Below, one piece after another: positions 23,544 through 32,366 of a stretch of DNA of 64,000 bases. A program made the translations under genes and the position numbers. The notes beneath the pieces are model-generated. The model did no database searches, was not told the DNA's origin, and saw nothing but the letters and a program-made list of their open reading frames with translations. Each line of letters opens with the position of its first letter. Position 1 is the stretch's first letter. Origin of the DNA: Natronorubrum halophilum (GTDB lineage: Archaea; Halobacteriota; Halobacteria; Halobacteriales; Natrialbaceae); contig NZ_QQTY01000007.1 in assembly GCF_003670115.1 (NCBI RefSeq), positions 62,001 through 126,000 on the forward strand, in the 5' to 3' direction.

Positions 23544-25147
23544 GCCAGTGGATCCACATCGCTACGATCGGCCGCGTCGAACTCCGGCGACGGTGGCGAG
23601 TGCTGGAGGAGAACACGGCCCAGCTGGTCGCGATCGCGTTGAGCGGCCTCCTCTTCGTTCCGTTCTCGCTGGCGGGGCTCGCCGGCCTCTACTTTTTCGG
23701 AGCGGGGATCGCCGCGGGCGACATCGAAACGCCGCTCGAGTGGGTCCGGATGGGGCTCATCTACCTGTGGCTGTTCACCGCGGGCTTTGGCGGCTTTCGC
23801 GCGTACTCGACGGCGCTTCGACCGGACCGTCTCGACGGCCTCCTGACGACCGTTTCCCACCGCGAGCTACTGGGCGGACTCATGTTCGCCGAATTCGTCC
23901 TATGGGGTGGGATCGCGGTTCTGGCGGGCAGCGCCGCAGCGCTCGCGTTCGCTGCGGGGGCAGGATCAGTGGTGCTCGCTCCGCTCGCGTTCCTCGCCGC
24001 CTGTACGGCGGTGATAACGGCACTGACGACGGGGTTCGTGGGAGCCCTGTTCGTCAGGAACACCGGCGTCCGATCAAAGCTGCTGACGCGACTCCGGACC
24101 GTCCTGTTCGTCGCGCTCGGAGTCGGGTACTTCTGGGTCCTCATCACGCAGAACTTCGCCAGCGTACTCGATCCGCTGTTCCGGGTACTCGAGCCGACGC
24201 CGATCGGCTGGTACGGCGATCTGGTCCTGCTCGGGACCGACGGCGAGGCGTCGATCGGTCGGGGGATCGGGGTTGCGCTCTCGAGTGCCGCGTTCATCGT
24301 CGCGAGCGGGGTTCTCCTCCCGCGACTCGCCGAGTGGCTCTGGTACGCAGACGGCGTCCACATCGAGCACGAGGCGGCGGCGACGTCGTCGGCGGGCGAG
24401 CCCCGGCTCTCGAGAGTTCTCCCGCAGCCGGTGGTCGGCGTCGTGGTCGCGGACTGGAAACGAGCCCGCCGATCGCCGGTTTCGCTGTCGTTCGTCCTCT
24501 ACCCGCTTAGCGTGCTGGTGTTCCCGATCACGACGGTCGTACAGACCGGAACCGTGGGCAGTTCGTTCCCGCTGGTGATCGCCTTCTGTGGCGCGTGGAT
24601 CACCGGATCGCTGTTTACGCTCAACGTCGTCGGCAACGAAGGGGCCGTTCTCCCGACGACGCTTCTGGGTGCAGTGCCCGGGCGAACGCTCGTCAGCGGC
24701 CACGCCGTCGCCGGGACGCTTCTCGTGGCCCCGGTGACCGTCGTCGCGACCGTCGTCCTCGGTCTCTCGAGTCCCCACGCGGTGACCGCCGTCGGGACGC
24801 TGGCGCTGAGCGCGCTCGTCCTGTCGCTCTGTGCCGGACCGATCGCGACCGGGATCGGGGCGGCGTTCCCCCGGTTCGAGGCCGTCAGCGTCTCCCGAAG
24901 TCGAAAGGCGATCGTCCCGAGCCTGCTCGCGTTCACGGTCTACTCCGTGGTGCTCGGCGTCGTCGCCCTCCCCGCACTGCTCGGGCACAGTTCGTTCGTC
25001 GCCGATGCGTTCGCGTCGCTGCTCGGAACCTCGACGGTCGTAATCGGGCTCGCCGGGGTGGCGGTAACGGCCCTCATCGCGGGCCTTCTCGGCGTGCTCT
25101 CGGCGTACTACGCGATACGGTCCGTCGAATCGTTTCACCTCGAGTGA
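23540..25147 (+). CDS. ABC-2-type transporter permease
   Basis: The frame is open upstream, but the ATG at 23540 within the ATPase stop gives a 535-residue protein starting MSQWIHIATIGRVELRRRWR. It has around 12 hydrophobic segments (VAIALSGLLFVPFSLAGLAG, AVLAGSAAALAFAAGAG, FVALGVGYFWVLI) and a central hydrophilic stretch near residues 270-300 (IEHEAAATSSAGEPRLSR). This resembles the large fused ABC-2 permeases of haloarchaea, so a single gene may supply both membrane halves. Cargo cannot be predicted; the second exporter at 52.6-54.8 kb has the same architecture. Confidence 0.88.
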   Translation: MSQWIHIATIGRVELRRRWRVLEENTAQLVAIALSGLLFVPFSLAGLAGLYFFGAGIAAGDIETPLEWVRMGLIYLWLFTAGFGGFRAYSTALRPDRLDGLLTTVSHRELLGGLMFAEFVLWGGIAVLAGSAAALAFAAGAGSVVLAPLAFLAACTAVITALTTGFVGALFVRNTGVRSKLLTRLRTVLFVALGVGYFWVLITQNFASVLDPLFRVLEPTPIGWYGDLVLLGTDGEASIGRGIGVALSSAAFIVASGVLLPRLAEWLWYADGVHIEHEAAATSSAGEPRLSRVLPQPVVGVVVADWKRARRSPVSLSFVLYPLSVLVFPITTVVQTGTVGSSFPLVIAFCGAWITGSLFTLNVVGNEGAVLPTTLLGAVPGRTLVSGHAVAGTLLVAPVTVVATVVLGLSSPHAVTAVGTLALSALVLSLCAGPIATGIGAAFPRFEAVSVSRSRKAIVPSLLAFTVYSVVLGVVALPALLGHSSFVADAFASLLGTSTVVIGLAGVAVTALIAGLLGVLSAYYAIRSVESFHLE

Positions 25148-25284
25148 CGTCGAAGACGAGTATCGCCTCCGCGAACCCGTAGCAGTTCCGCCGATGGGGG
25201 TTAAATCGAGAGAAAACTGTAAGAGAAAATTCGATCGACGTCTTGTCGATTGGTTTTTTGAGAGACACCGAGAATGGCACCGAT

Positions 25285-25857
25285 ATGTATGAACGGGAAT
25301 CCGCCTGGGACGTCTATCGGCAAGCGCTTCCGGTGATCATCGTCAGTCTCGTCGCCGGTCTGTTTGCCGGTACGATACTGGGAAGCGAAGCGATGCGCGA
25401 TGGCATCGAAAGCGTCCCCGGCATCCTCATTCTCTTGCCCGCGTTCCTGGCGACCCGGGGCGGCGTCTACGGCTCGCTCGGGGCACGACTCTCGAGCGGA
25501 CTTCACCAGGGGATCATCGAACCGCGATTTACTCTCGATCGACGCCTCTTCAACGCCGTCATCGCATCGTTCATCAACGGAATGGTCGTCTCCGTGTTCA
25601 TTGCGATCGTCGCCTTCCTCGTTCTCTGGATCGGCGCTGGAGGTGGAAACCTGCTCCAACTGATCGGCATTATGGTCGTTTCGGGCCTACTGTCGGCAAT
25701 TCTCATGCTCTCCGCCCTCGTCACAGTCGTCTTCGTCGGCTATCGGCGGGGGCTCGATCCGGACAATATCGTCGGGCCGCTCGTCACGACGCTCGGCGAC
25801 GTGTTCGGCGTCGCCTTCTTGCTCGTCGCGATCTATCTGGTGGGGTTGGTCCTATGA
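25285..25857 (+). CDS. MgtE-like divalent cation transporter, first half-protein
   Basis: From the ATG at 25285 (MYERESAWDVYRQALPVII) this is a 190-residue, five-helix membrane protein. ILILLPAFLATRGGVYGSLGARLSSGLHQG is the conserved MgtE/SLC41 pore motif. Unlike bacterial MgtE there are no N-terminal or CBS domains. The downstream gene encodes a second MgtE domain and overlaps by four bases, so the two chains probably form one transporter, equivalent to the two domains of SLC41 proteins. Mg2+ is the likely substrate. Confidence 0.85.
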   Translation: MYERESAWDVYRQALPVIIVSLVAGLFAGTILGSEAMRDGIESVPGILILLPAFLATRGGVYGSLGARLSSGLHQGIIEPRFTLDRRLFNAVIASFINGMVVSVFIAIVAFLVLWIGAGGGNLLQLIGIMVVSGLLSAILMLSALVTVVFVGYRRGLDPDNIVGPLVTTLGDVFGVAFLLVAIYLVGLVL

Positions 25858-26525
25858 GCGACGACTACGCGGGCGACGACCTGACCGGTCTGAGTGACTC
25901 GCTGGGCGATCTCTACGACGAGTTGGGCGGGGCGGGCGACTCCGCCGGCGATCGACTCGGTTCGGACACCCTCGAGGAGGACTGGCAGATCAGATCGATG
26001 GTGATGACGATGGTCCCGCTTTTGGCCGCGCTTTCTATCCTGCAGATGGTATCGGGATCCGTTCTCGAAGCGTTCGAGCAGGTCCTGCTGACGAATCCGG
26101 CCCTTCTCATCTTGGTCCCGGTACAGATCGGGACGGCCGGCAATCTCGGATCGATTATGTGTTCTCGGCTTTCGACGCAGCTGCATCTCGGCACGTTCGA
26201 GCTCGCGCTCGACAACCCGGAAGTCCGATCGAACTCCGGTGCGGTGCTCGGACTCGGAATCACCGTCTTCGCGCTGGTCGGAATCGCCGCGTGGGCTATC
26301 GGACGGGCGCTCGGCGGCACGCTCAGCCTAGTGGAAGTGCTGACGATCTCGCTGGTTAGCGGGACGCTCCTGGCCGTGTTCGTCATCGTCGTTAGTCTGG
26401 TGGCCGTCTCGACGTCCTATCGGCTGGGCTACAATCCGGACGATACGACGATCCCGGTCGTGACGAACGTGTGCGATATCACCGGCGTGCTCATCCTCTT
26501 TGCCGTCATCAGCGTCGTCCTCTGA
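25854..26525 (+). CDS. MgtE-like divalent cation transporter, second half-protein
   Basis: The ATG within the stop of the previous gene gives 223 residues. The first 50 are hydrophilic and acidic (DYAGDDLTGLSDSLGDLYDE), and then five helices follow. LLILVPVQIGTAGNLGSIMCSRLSTQLHLG is the MgtE pore block, matching the equivalent block of the first half. The pair most likely makes a heterodimeric Mg2+ channel or transporter. The acidic cytoplasmic start could sense cation level, by analogy with the N domain of MgtE, but the sequences are unrelated. Confidence 0.85.
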   Translation: MSDDYAGDDLTGLSDSLGDLYDELGGAGDSAGDRLGSDTLEEDWQIRSMVMTMVPLLAALSILQMVSGSVLEAFEQVLLTNPALLILVPVQIGTAGNLGSIMCSRLSTQLHLGTFELALDNPEVRSNSGAVLGLGITVFALVGIAAWAIGRALGGTLSLVEVLTISLVSGTLLAVFVIVVSLVAVSTSYRLGYNPDDTTIPVVTNVCDITGVLILFAVISVVL

Positions 26526-26700
26526 CCGGTTCGCTCGAGCACTAACTGTCACAACGACGATCGTCCCCGAAAGTACGGTAGCGGAGGCGACGCTCGAGGA
26601 ACTCGAAGAGCGAACCGGAACGTCGATCATGGCGATCCGCCGAAACGCCCGATCGATCACGGCTTCGAGACGTTTACTTGGAAGCCGTCCTCATCCCTAG
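26526..26700 (+). pseudogene. Possible remnant of a TrkA-C domain
   Basis: The bases right after the second MgtE gene read, in one frame up to a TAG at 26698, as TIVPESTVAEATLEELEERTG followed by TSIMAIRRN. This is the usual beginning of a TrkA-C (RCK-C) domain, with its first strand and the RTG.S..AIRR turn. No plausible start, N-terminus or complete domain is present. If real, a cation-regulatory gene once followed the MgtE pair and has decayed. The evidence is only about 30 residues of pattern match. Confidence 0.35.
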
Positions 26701-26703
26701 AAA

Positions 26704-27774
26704 ATGACGCTGTACTCTCGGATACGCCCCCTCGCGTTCACACTCCCCGCCGAGACGGCCCACGATCTCGGGAAGCGGACGCTCCGGGCGGCCCAGTCGA
26801 CGTGGCCGACGCGAACGGCGCTTTCGTCCGGCTATCAGTACGAGCATCCGGCGCTCGAGGTCGACCTGTTCGATTCGACGTTTCCGAACCCGGTGGGCGT
26901 TGCGGCCGGCTTCGACAAGAACGCCGAAGTGACTCACGCGCTCGAGGCGCTCGGGTTCGGCTTCGTGGAGATCGGAACCGTGACCCCCTATCCGCAGTCG
27001 GGAAACGATCGGCCTCGGCTGTTCCGCCTGCTGGAAGACGAGGCGATGGTCAACCGGATGGGATTCAACGGCCAGGGGATGGAACGGGTCAAAGCGCGTC
27101 TCGAGGCCGACGGCACGCCCGGTTTCCCGCTCGGCGTGAACGTCGGGAAGATGAACTCCTCGAGCGAGGGAGAGGCGATCGAGGACTACCGCCGCGTCTT
27201 CGATCGGCTCTCGCCGTTCGCCGACTACGTCGTGGTGAACGTGTCCTGTCCGAACACGCCGGAGGAGTTCGACGAGGGGTCACCGGACCACCTCCGCGCG
27301 ATCTTCGAGACCCTCGAAGCCGAGAACGACGCGGACGTGCCGATTCTCGTCAAGATCGGCCCCGACGAACCCGACGACTCGATCCTTGACCTCGTCGACA
27401 TCGTCCAGGAGTTCGATCTCGACGGCATCGTCGCGACGAACACCTCCACGAGCCGCGAGGACCTCGAGTCGCCAAATCGGGAGGAGTGGGGCGGCCTGAG
27501 CGGAAAACCCGTCGAGAGCCGATCGACCGAAGTCATTCGAACGATCGCCGAGCACACCGACGGCGAGTTGCCGATCGTCGGCGTCGGCGGCGTCGACTCG
27601 CCGGTCAGCGCCTACCGGAAGATCCGCGCCGGCGCGTCGCTCGTACAACTCTACACCGGTTTCGTCTACGAGGGACCCTCGACGGCGAAACGGATTAATA
27701 AGGGGCTGGTGACGCTGCTCGAGCGGGACGGGTTCTCGTCGGTCGAAGACACGGTGGGTGCGGACCTCGAATAA
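26704..27774 (+). CDS. pyrD: Quinone-dependent dihydroorotate dehydrogenase (class 2)
   Basis: The 356-residue protein begins with the class 2 N-terminal helices (YSRIRPLAFTLPAETAHDLGK) that insert in the membrane face. FPNPVGVAAGFDKNAE (60-75), EIGTVTPYPQSGN, LVKIGPDEPDD, GIVATNTSTSR and IVGVGGVDSP are FMN- and orotate-binding blocks. It oxidises dihydroorotate to orotate in UMP synthesis. The catalytic loop reads NVSCPNTP with C182, whereas class 2 enzymes normally have Ser there and Cys is typical of class 1. TTTACTT at 26673-26679 is about 27 bases before the ATG, so the mRNA is probably leaderless. The dihydroorotase gene lies 2 kb downstream. Confidence 0.93.
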   Translation: MTLYSRIRPLAFTLPAETAHDLGKRTLRAAQSTWPTRTALSSGYQYEHPALEVDLFDSTFPNPVGVAAGFDKNAEVTHALEALGFGFVEIGTVTPYPQSGNDRPRLFRLLEDEAMVNRMGFNGQGMERVKARLEADGTPGFPLGVNVGKMNSSSEGEAIEDYRRVFDRLSPFADYVVVNVSCPNTPEEFDEGSPDHLRAIFETLEAENDADVPILVKIGPDEPDDSILDLVDIVQEFDLDGIVATNTSTSREDLESPNREEWGGLSGKPVESRSTEVIRTIAEHTDGELPIVGVGGVDSPVSAYRKIRAGASLVQLYTGFVYEGPSTAKRINKGLVTLLERDGFSSVEDTVGADLE

Positions 27775-28043
27775 GCGGAGAGCGTATCCTCGCGATCAGT
27801 CGGCCGGTTCGGGTCGTCGATCACATCGTCGAGTCCGTGGTGCTCCGCTGGGCCGATGACTTCGTCGGTCTGTTCCTCGCGAATCTCCCAGGAGTGGGAG
27901 TCCTCCCGCTGGGATTCGACCATCGGTTCCGCCTCAGCGTCGATGACGGAGAGGAACACCGACCGCAACCGCTCGGTCTTGTTCGTCTCGGCCGTCCCGT
28001 CCGATTCGTCGCTCTTGTCCGCCGTGGCGTCTGTTTCGGTCAT
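27666..28043 (-). CDS. Acidic conserved hypothetical protein, 3' end overlapping pyrD
   Basis: The ATG at 28043 gives 125 residues. The first 85 or so look like a real acidic haloarchaeal protein: NKTERLRSVFLSVIDAEAE, SWEIREEQTDEVIGPAEHHG, LDDVIDDPNRPTD. The remaining codons run antisense into the last 109 bases of pyrD and become Ser/Arg-rich. That suggests the ancestral stop was lost near 27780 and the frame reads through. No function is known. Small acidic proteins starting RLRxVFLxV occur in many haloarchaea, as far as I recall. Confidence 0.5.
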   Translation of the reverse strand: MTETDATADKSDESDGTAETNKTERLRSVFLSVIDAEAEPMVESQREDSHSWEIREEQTDEVIGPAEHHGLDDVIDDPNRPTDREDTLSAYSRSAPTVSSTDENPSRSSSVTSPLLIRFAVEGPS

Positions 28044-28307
28044 GGCGAGCGGTCCTCATCGAGGCCCGACGAACGGGCAGTGAATATAAATCGATCGCGA
28101 CTTTCACGGACTGAGAATAATCACGGGAACCGACTGACCGAGGCTCAACGATCGTCGATGGAGAGACGACGGACGTCCGCCATCAGTCTCCCGGCCATTC
28201 GAACGGAAGACGATCATACCCGAGAGAGACGTAGATCCCGACGTTCCCGCGGCGGCGGTCGCGACGGCACATCGACGACTGTCGAGTCGAGGAACAGTTC
28301 GGGTCGA

Positions 28308-29516
28308 TTACTCCGTTGTGTATTCGACGTCGTTGTTCGTTCCTTCGTCGACGAAGTAGGGGCACTCGTCGTCGGAGAGGAGGTTCCCCGTTCCCGTGGT
28401 ATTGGACGACTCCTCGTCGAGGAACAGCTCCGCTTCGCCGTTACGGGTCGAGACGTTTTCGTTCAGCGCGTATTCGCTACCGCTAACCCGAATTCCGGCG
28501 AGGTCGTTCTCCGAAGTCGTGTTTTCCTCGATGCGACCGCGCTCGCCATCGAGATTGAGTCCATCAGCGGCGCTACCGGTAATTTCGTTCTCTCTGACCA
28601 GGTTCTCGGCTCCGGAAACGATGAAACCGTACCCTCGAGTGTCGCGTACCGCGTTCCGTTTGAACTCGTTGCCGGTGCCCGTCACGCTGATTCCGACCCA
28701 CCCGGCGCCTGTGACGGTGTTCTCGAGAATCGCGTTGGTATTCGATTCCCGCAGCACGACGTTCTCGTGTTCGTTGTCGCGGAAGGTGTTTTCCTCGAGT
28801 CTGTTTCCGTGCGAGTTCCCGAGTTCGACACCGGTGAAATTGTTCGAAGCCGTATTTTTCTCGATCGTGTTCTGATTCGAATTCAGCAGTTCGAGCCCGC
28901 GGCTGAGGTCGTGGTCCCCGTTATTGCTCGTGTTTTTGGTAACCACGTTGTCGTCCGAATCGAACAGTGCGATTCCGCGCCACCCCGTACGATCCACGGT
29001 GCTTTCGGCGACCGTGATCGCGGTCGAATTCTCGAGATAGATACCGACGTTGTTTTCCCGCACCGTCGTTTCTCCGATAGACCCGTCCCGCACGTCGTCG
29101 AAATGAATTCCGGCCCCGAAGTTCGAGACCGTCACGTTCGTCACGGTGATATCGGAGAGGGGTTCTGAATCGGGAGCATCCGTACCGATACCGGCCGTGT
29201 CCGGGTCCGGACGGTCCGGGTCCGGAAGGGCGCGGTCACCGGTTCGAACGATCTCGTGTCCCCGTCCATCGAGCGTGACGTCGCTCGCCCGAATCGTGAG
29301 ACAGGACTCGTCGTCGACCTCCAGATCGTCGCCGAGCACGTACTCCCCCGGTTCGGTGATCGTCGTCCGCTCCGTGATGACGGTCGGTTCGTCCGTTTCG
29401 TCGCTCTGCGCGCTGGCACCCGCGCCGAGCGCGACGAGGCCAGTCGTAGCGACCGCACCTCGGCGAAGAAGCGTTCGTCGGTTCAGGTTCGACTCCACAG
29501 CGTTCTCGTCTCGCAT
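28308..29516 (-). CDS. TAT-exported right-handed beta-helix protein, NosD-like
   Basis: The 402-residue protein has a TAT signal (NRRTLLRRGAVATTGLVALG, 12-31) and a cleavage region ending ASAQS. Residues 60-390 are a series of beta-helix turns of about 22-24 residues with the NosD/CASH pattern: GIHFDDV, GIYLENSTAITVAESTVD, GIALFDSDDNVVTKNTSNN, GLELLNSNQNTIEKN, GVELGNSHGNRLEENTF, GISVTGTGNEFKRN. Such domains act in carbohydrate binding or cleavage or as copper-site scaffolds. No nos genes are nearby, so denitrification is unlikely. It is probably a secreted or surface polysaccharide-active or structural protein. Confidence 0.82.
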   Translation of the reverse strand: MRDENAVESNLNRRTLLRRGAVATTGLVALGAGASAQSDETDEPTVITERTTITEPGEYVLGDDLEVDDESCLTIRASDVTLDGRGHEIVRTGDRALPDPDRPDPDTAGIGTDAPDSEPLSDITVTNVTVSNFGAGIHFDDVRDGSIGETTVRENNVGIYLENSTAITVAESTVDRTGWRGIALFDSDDNVVTKNTSNNGDHDLSRGLELLNSNQNTIEKNTASNNFTGVELGNSHGNRLEENTFRDNEHENVVLRESNTNAILENTVTGAGWVGISVTGTGNEFKRNAVRDTRGYGFIVSGAENLVRENEITGSAADGLNLDGERGRIEENTTSENDLAGIRVSGSEYALNENVSTRNGEAELFLDEESSNTTGTGNLLSDDECPYFVDEGTNNDVEYTTE

Positions 29517-29685
29517 GGTCGTACCCTATCGAGAGGTTTGTATTCCTATGGACCACTTATTCGTCCATCGGAACGTTGAGCGAACCAAAATAGAATGGAT
29601 TTATAAATTCGCTGACGAAATTACCGTGGAACGGGCGTTCCGACGGGGGACTGTCGGCCCAGTCCGAGAGGATTCGAGCGGCGGG

Positions 29686-31053
29686 CTACGCGACGTCAAC
29701 ACGCGTTCCGTGTCCCGCCTCGCCAACCACGTCGCCGTCCTCGTAGACGACCTCCCCGCGAACCACGGTCGCAACCGCTCGCCCGGTAAAGGACTCTCCC
29801 ACGAACGGCGTCACGCAGTTCTTCGAGTGCAGTTCGTCGCTCTCCTCGAGCGTCCACTCGCGGTCGGGATCGACGATGGTGAAGTCGGCGTCGGTGCCGA
29901 CCTGCAGCGAGCCCTTCTGCGGGTACATCCCCCAGATCTGCGCCGGGCGGACCGAATGGCGGCGGACCCACTCCTCGAGCGTGAGCCGTCCGTGATCGAC
30001 GAACGTGAGCATCGCCGGAACCTCGGTCTCGAGGCCGACGAATCCCGAAATCGCCTCCCACGTGTTCCCGAACGGCTCGTCGACTTTCTTCTCGGCCGGC
30101 GTGTGTGGCGCGTGGTCGGTCGCGATGGAGTCGATCGCGCCGTCGTCGATACCGACCGCCCAGAGCTTCTCGCGCTCCTCGGCAGTGCGGATCGGCGGCT
30201 GTATCCGCGCCGGATTCCCCTTCTCGCGCATCACCTCCTCGGTAAACCAGAGGTAGTGGGGCGTCGTCTCGGCGGTCACGTCCACTCCCCGGTCTTTTCC
30301 GCGGGCGACGGCTTCCGCCGCAGAGCCGGAGGAGACGTGGAACATGTGGATCTTCGCGTCGGTTTTCTCGGCGAAGGTGATCATCCGCTCGACGGCCTCC
30401 CGCTCGGCGATCACGGGCCGCGAGTGGGAGTGGTCGATCGGGTCGTTTCGCCCCTCCGCCTTGAATTTCTCCGTGTAGTAGTCGATGATCTCGCCGTTTT
30501 CCTCGTGGAAGCCCAGTCGCTTGCCGGTCTCGCGGATCGCCTTCATCGCCTCGAGGATCTCGCCGTCGTTCGGCGGCGGGACGTCCCCCACCGTCGAGCC
30601 GAGGAAGATCTTGTAGCCGAGCGCGCCGGCCTCGTCGAGTGCAGGGATGAGGTCGAGGTTTTCGGAGGTGACGACGACGTAGCTCTGGAAGTCGACGTGA
30701 GCCGACGCCTCGCCGCGGTCGAACTTGAGTTCGAGGTGTTCGGGGCGGTCGATGACCGGGTCCGTGTTGGGCATCCCGACGACGGTCGTCACGCCGCCGG
30801 CGGCGGCCGCCCGAGTCGCGGACTCCCAGTCTTCCTTGTACTCGAGGCCGGGTTCGCGGTTGTGGATGTGGGCGTCGACGATGCCGGGAACGAGCACGTT
30901 CCCCTCGCCGTCGACGACGCGATCCGCATCGGGGAGACGATCACTTCGGCCGACGGCGACGATCTCACCGTCCTCGACAGCGACGCCTGCATCGGGCGTC
31001 CGCCCGGCAGGGGTGACGACGGTACAGTTACGCACGACGAGGGCGACTGACAT
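29686..31053 (-). CDS. pyrC: Dihydroorotase (amidohydrolase superfamily)
   Basis: The ATG at 31053 (MSVALVVRNCTVVTPAGRTP) gives 455 residues; nine more codons are open upstream but are not conserved-looking. GIVDAHIHNREPGLEYKEDW carries the metal HxH and the REPG motif of class I dihydroorotases. K in GYKIFLGST is the probable carboxylated metal bridge, HMFHVSSG and SIATDHAPHT supply the later His and catalytic Asp. It cyclises carbamoyl-aspartate in UMP synthesis. Allantoinases share these motifs; the nearby pyrD supports dihydroorotase. A short GC-rich inverted repeat (CGGCTCGA, 31115-31122 / 31137-31144) lies upstream. Confidence 0.85.
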   Translation of the reverse strand: MSVALVVRNCTVVTPAGRTPDAGVAVEDGEIVAVGRSDRLPDADRVVDGEGNVLVPGIVDAHIHNREPGLEYKEDWESATRAAAAGGVTTVVGMPNTDPVIDRPEHLELKFDRGEASAHVDFQSYVVVTSENLDLIPALDEAGALGYKIFLGSTVGDVPPPNDGEILEAMKAIRETGKRLGFHEENGEIIDYYTEKFKAEGRNDPIDHSHSRPVIAEREAVERMITFAEKTDAKIHMFHVSSGSAAEAVARGKDRGVDVTAETTPHYLWFTEEVMREKGNPARIQPPIRTAEEREKLWAVGIDDGAIDSIATDHAPHTPAEKKVDEPFGNTWEAISGFVGLETEVPAMLTFVDHGRLTLEEWVRRHSVRPAQIWGMYPQKGSLQVGTDADFTIVDPDREWTLEESDELHSKNCVTPFVGESFTGRAVATVVRGEVVYEDGDVVGEAGHGTRVDVA

Positions 31054-31265
31054 TGCCGGAAATTGCCGAGGGGCGGGCATATAGCTTCTGTTGGGCGGTC
31101 AGACCGGAAGCGACCGGCTCGAGTCGATCTGTCGGATCGAGCCGACGCCGTCTCGCGAACGCATCGATCGAGTCGGAGCGGTAATCCAGTGCTGCCTCAC
31201 GTAGGCGGGAGATACGGCGGGGTACGAATGCTATACTAAACGGAGAGGGGGTGGGAAAGCGAGTA

Positions 31266-31400
31266 ATGGACCCGCCAGCGCTTCGTGACAGGACGGTGCT
31301 CGTGACCGGTGGCGCGGGCTTTATCGGCAGTCACCTCGTCGAGGCCCTCGCGCCGCACAACGAGGTCCGAGTACTCGATAATCAGTTTCCGCGCGGCGGG
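31266..31400 (+). pseudogene. N-terminal remnant of a sugar-nucleotide epimerase (SDR)
   Basis: An ATG at 31266 starts [20 protein letters not shown] followed by [19 protein letters not shown], the NAD-binding start of an extended SDR (GalE-like) with intact GGAGFIGS. After about residue 40 (position 31390) the frame turns into Arg/Pro-rich sequence and no SYK catalytic part is found in any frame downstream. The gene has therefore lost about 270 codons. A full relative would act in glycan synthesis. Confidence 0.75.
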
Positions 31401-31801
31401 CGACCGCCTCGTACTCCTCGTCGATGCGTCTCGAGAAACCAGACCGGCCACGAGGTCAGCCGCCCTGGAAACCCCGTCGTCACCATCCGACGGAAATTCC
31501 AGTCGCCGGGAACGATTCCTCGCACCGGTCCCATCGACTCCATTTCGAGCACCCGAGGGGAAAATCACGGTCGATGAACGGACTGCACGTCGATTTACTC
31601 GAGTGAATTGACCTAAAACGTGACGGCCGATCGGAGGACGGAGCGATCGATGGGTACTGCCTAAAGATCCGTCGCAGCCGGTATCGCACCGGTTTTCGGC
31701 GGCGAAGACACCGCCGTTTCGTCCGTAATACGCCGTATATGTGATCGGACTGAACACAAGTATAGCCGAGGCTTTATATTCCGCCTCCTTGCGAACGGCT
31801 A
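31401..31801. other. Intergenic region downstream of the SDR remnant
   Basis: No gene could be supported on either strand. One plus frame (about 31390-31620) gives [20 protein letters not shown] but no family match. The stretch at 31735-31790 is A/T-richer (TATAGCCGAGGCTTTATATTC) and holds the likely TATA box for the zinc-finger gene at 31802, which would have a near-leaderless mRNA. Confidence 0.5.
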
Positions 31802-32134
31802 ATGACCCGCCCTCCACCCGCCCACGACGAGCGTTCGCCAGTGCGTCGGAAATCGACCCTGTTCTGCTGGGGCTGTGGCCACGAGAGCCCGGTGGACGAC
31901 GACTGGAATCGTCGAGTACAGGATCGCCACGTCGAGTACGTCTGTCCCGTCTGTGAGACGACGATCACGAAACGCCCGCTCCCGGACGGGAACGACCGCG
32001 AACGGACGATACCGGTTGCGTGGCAACGGACGCTTCGAACCACGATGCGCGTCTGGCGTGCGAGCATCAGCGTTGGAGTCTCGAGTGCGACGGCGGTAGC
32101 CGACTCCAGTTCGACCGCGGACAGACGGCGATAA
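31802..32134 (+). CDS. Small zinc-finger protein, haloarchaeal
   Basis: This 110-residue protein has STLFCWGCGHESPVDDDW (17-34) and EYVCPVCETTITKRP (44-58), a pair of CxxC motifs about 24 residues apart that should bind one zinc ion. The spacer is acidic. After residue 60 the sequence is low-complexity and Ser/Arg-rich. The C-terminus may therefore be disordered or the coding region shorter than drawn. CTTTATATTCC at 31772-31782 is well placed as TATA box. Function unknown. Confidence 0.65.
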   Translation: MTRPPPAHDERSPVRRKSTLFCWGCGHESPVDDDWNRRVQDRHVEYVCPVCETTITKRPLPDGNDRERTIPVAWQRTLRTTMRVWRASISVGVSSATAVADSSSTADRRR

Positions 32135-32366
32135 CGCGCTCGACCCCCTGTTCACCGGAGCGGCCTCTACAGCACCTCTCGTGACGGTCTCGAGCCGTCC
32201 CTGTGAGATCATCCAATTTTGTCGTCGTTTTCCAGTCGTTGTCAGCCCTCGTTCCTCATACACCCTATATTAAATCCCATACGTCCAATTTTTTCACCAG
32301 GTAGACATATTCGCCCACAACAATAGAGCTTTAGTAGTGGAATCCGATGGATTACTCGAATATAAG

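Noticed and set aside
31115-31144. 8-bp GC-rich inverted repeat upstream of the dihydroorotase gene as an operator
   Set aside because: Short GC-rich palindromes containing TCGA are expected by chance here; recorded only in the gene entry.
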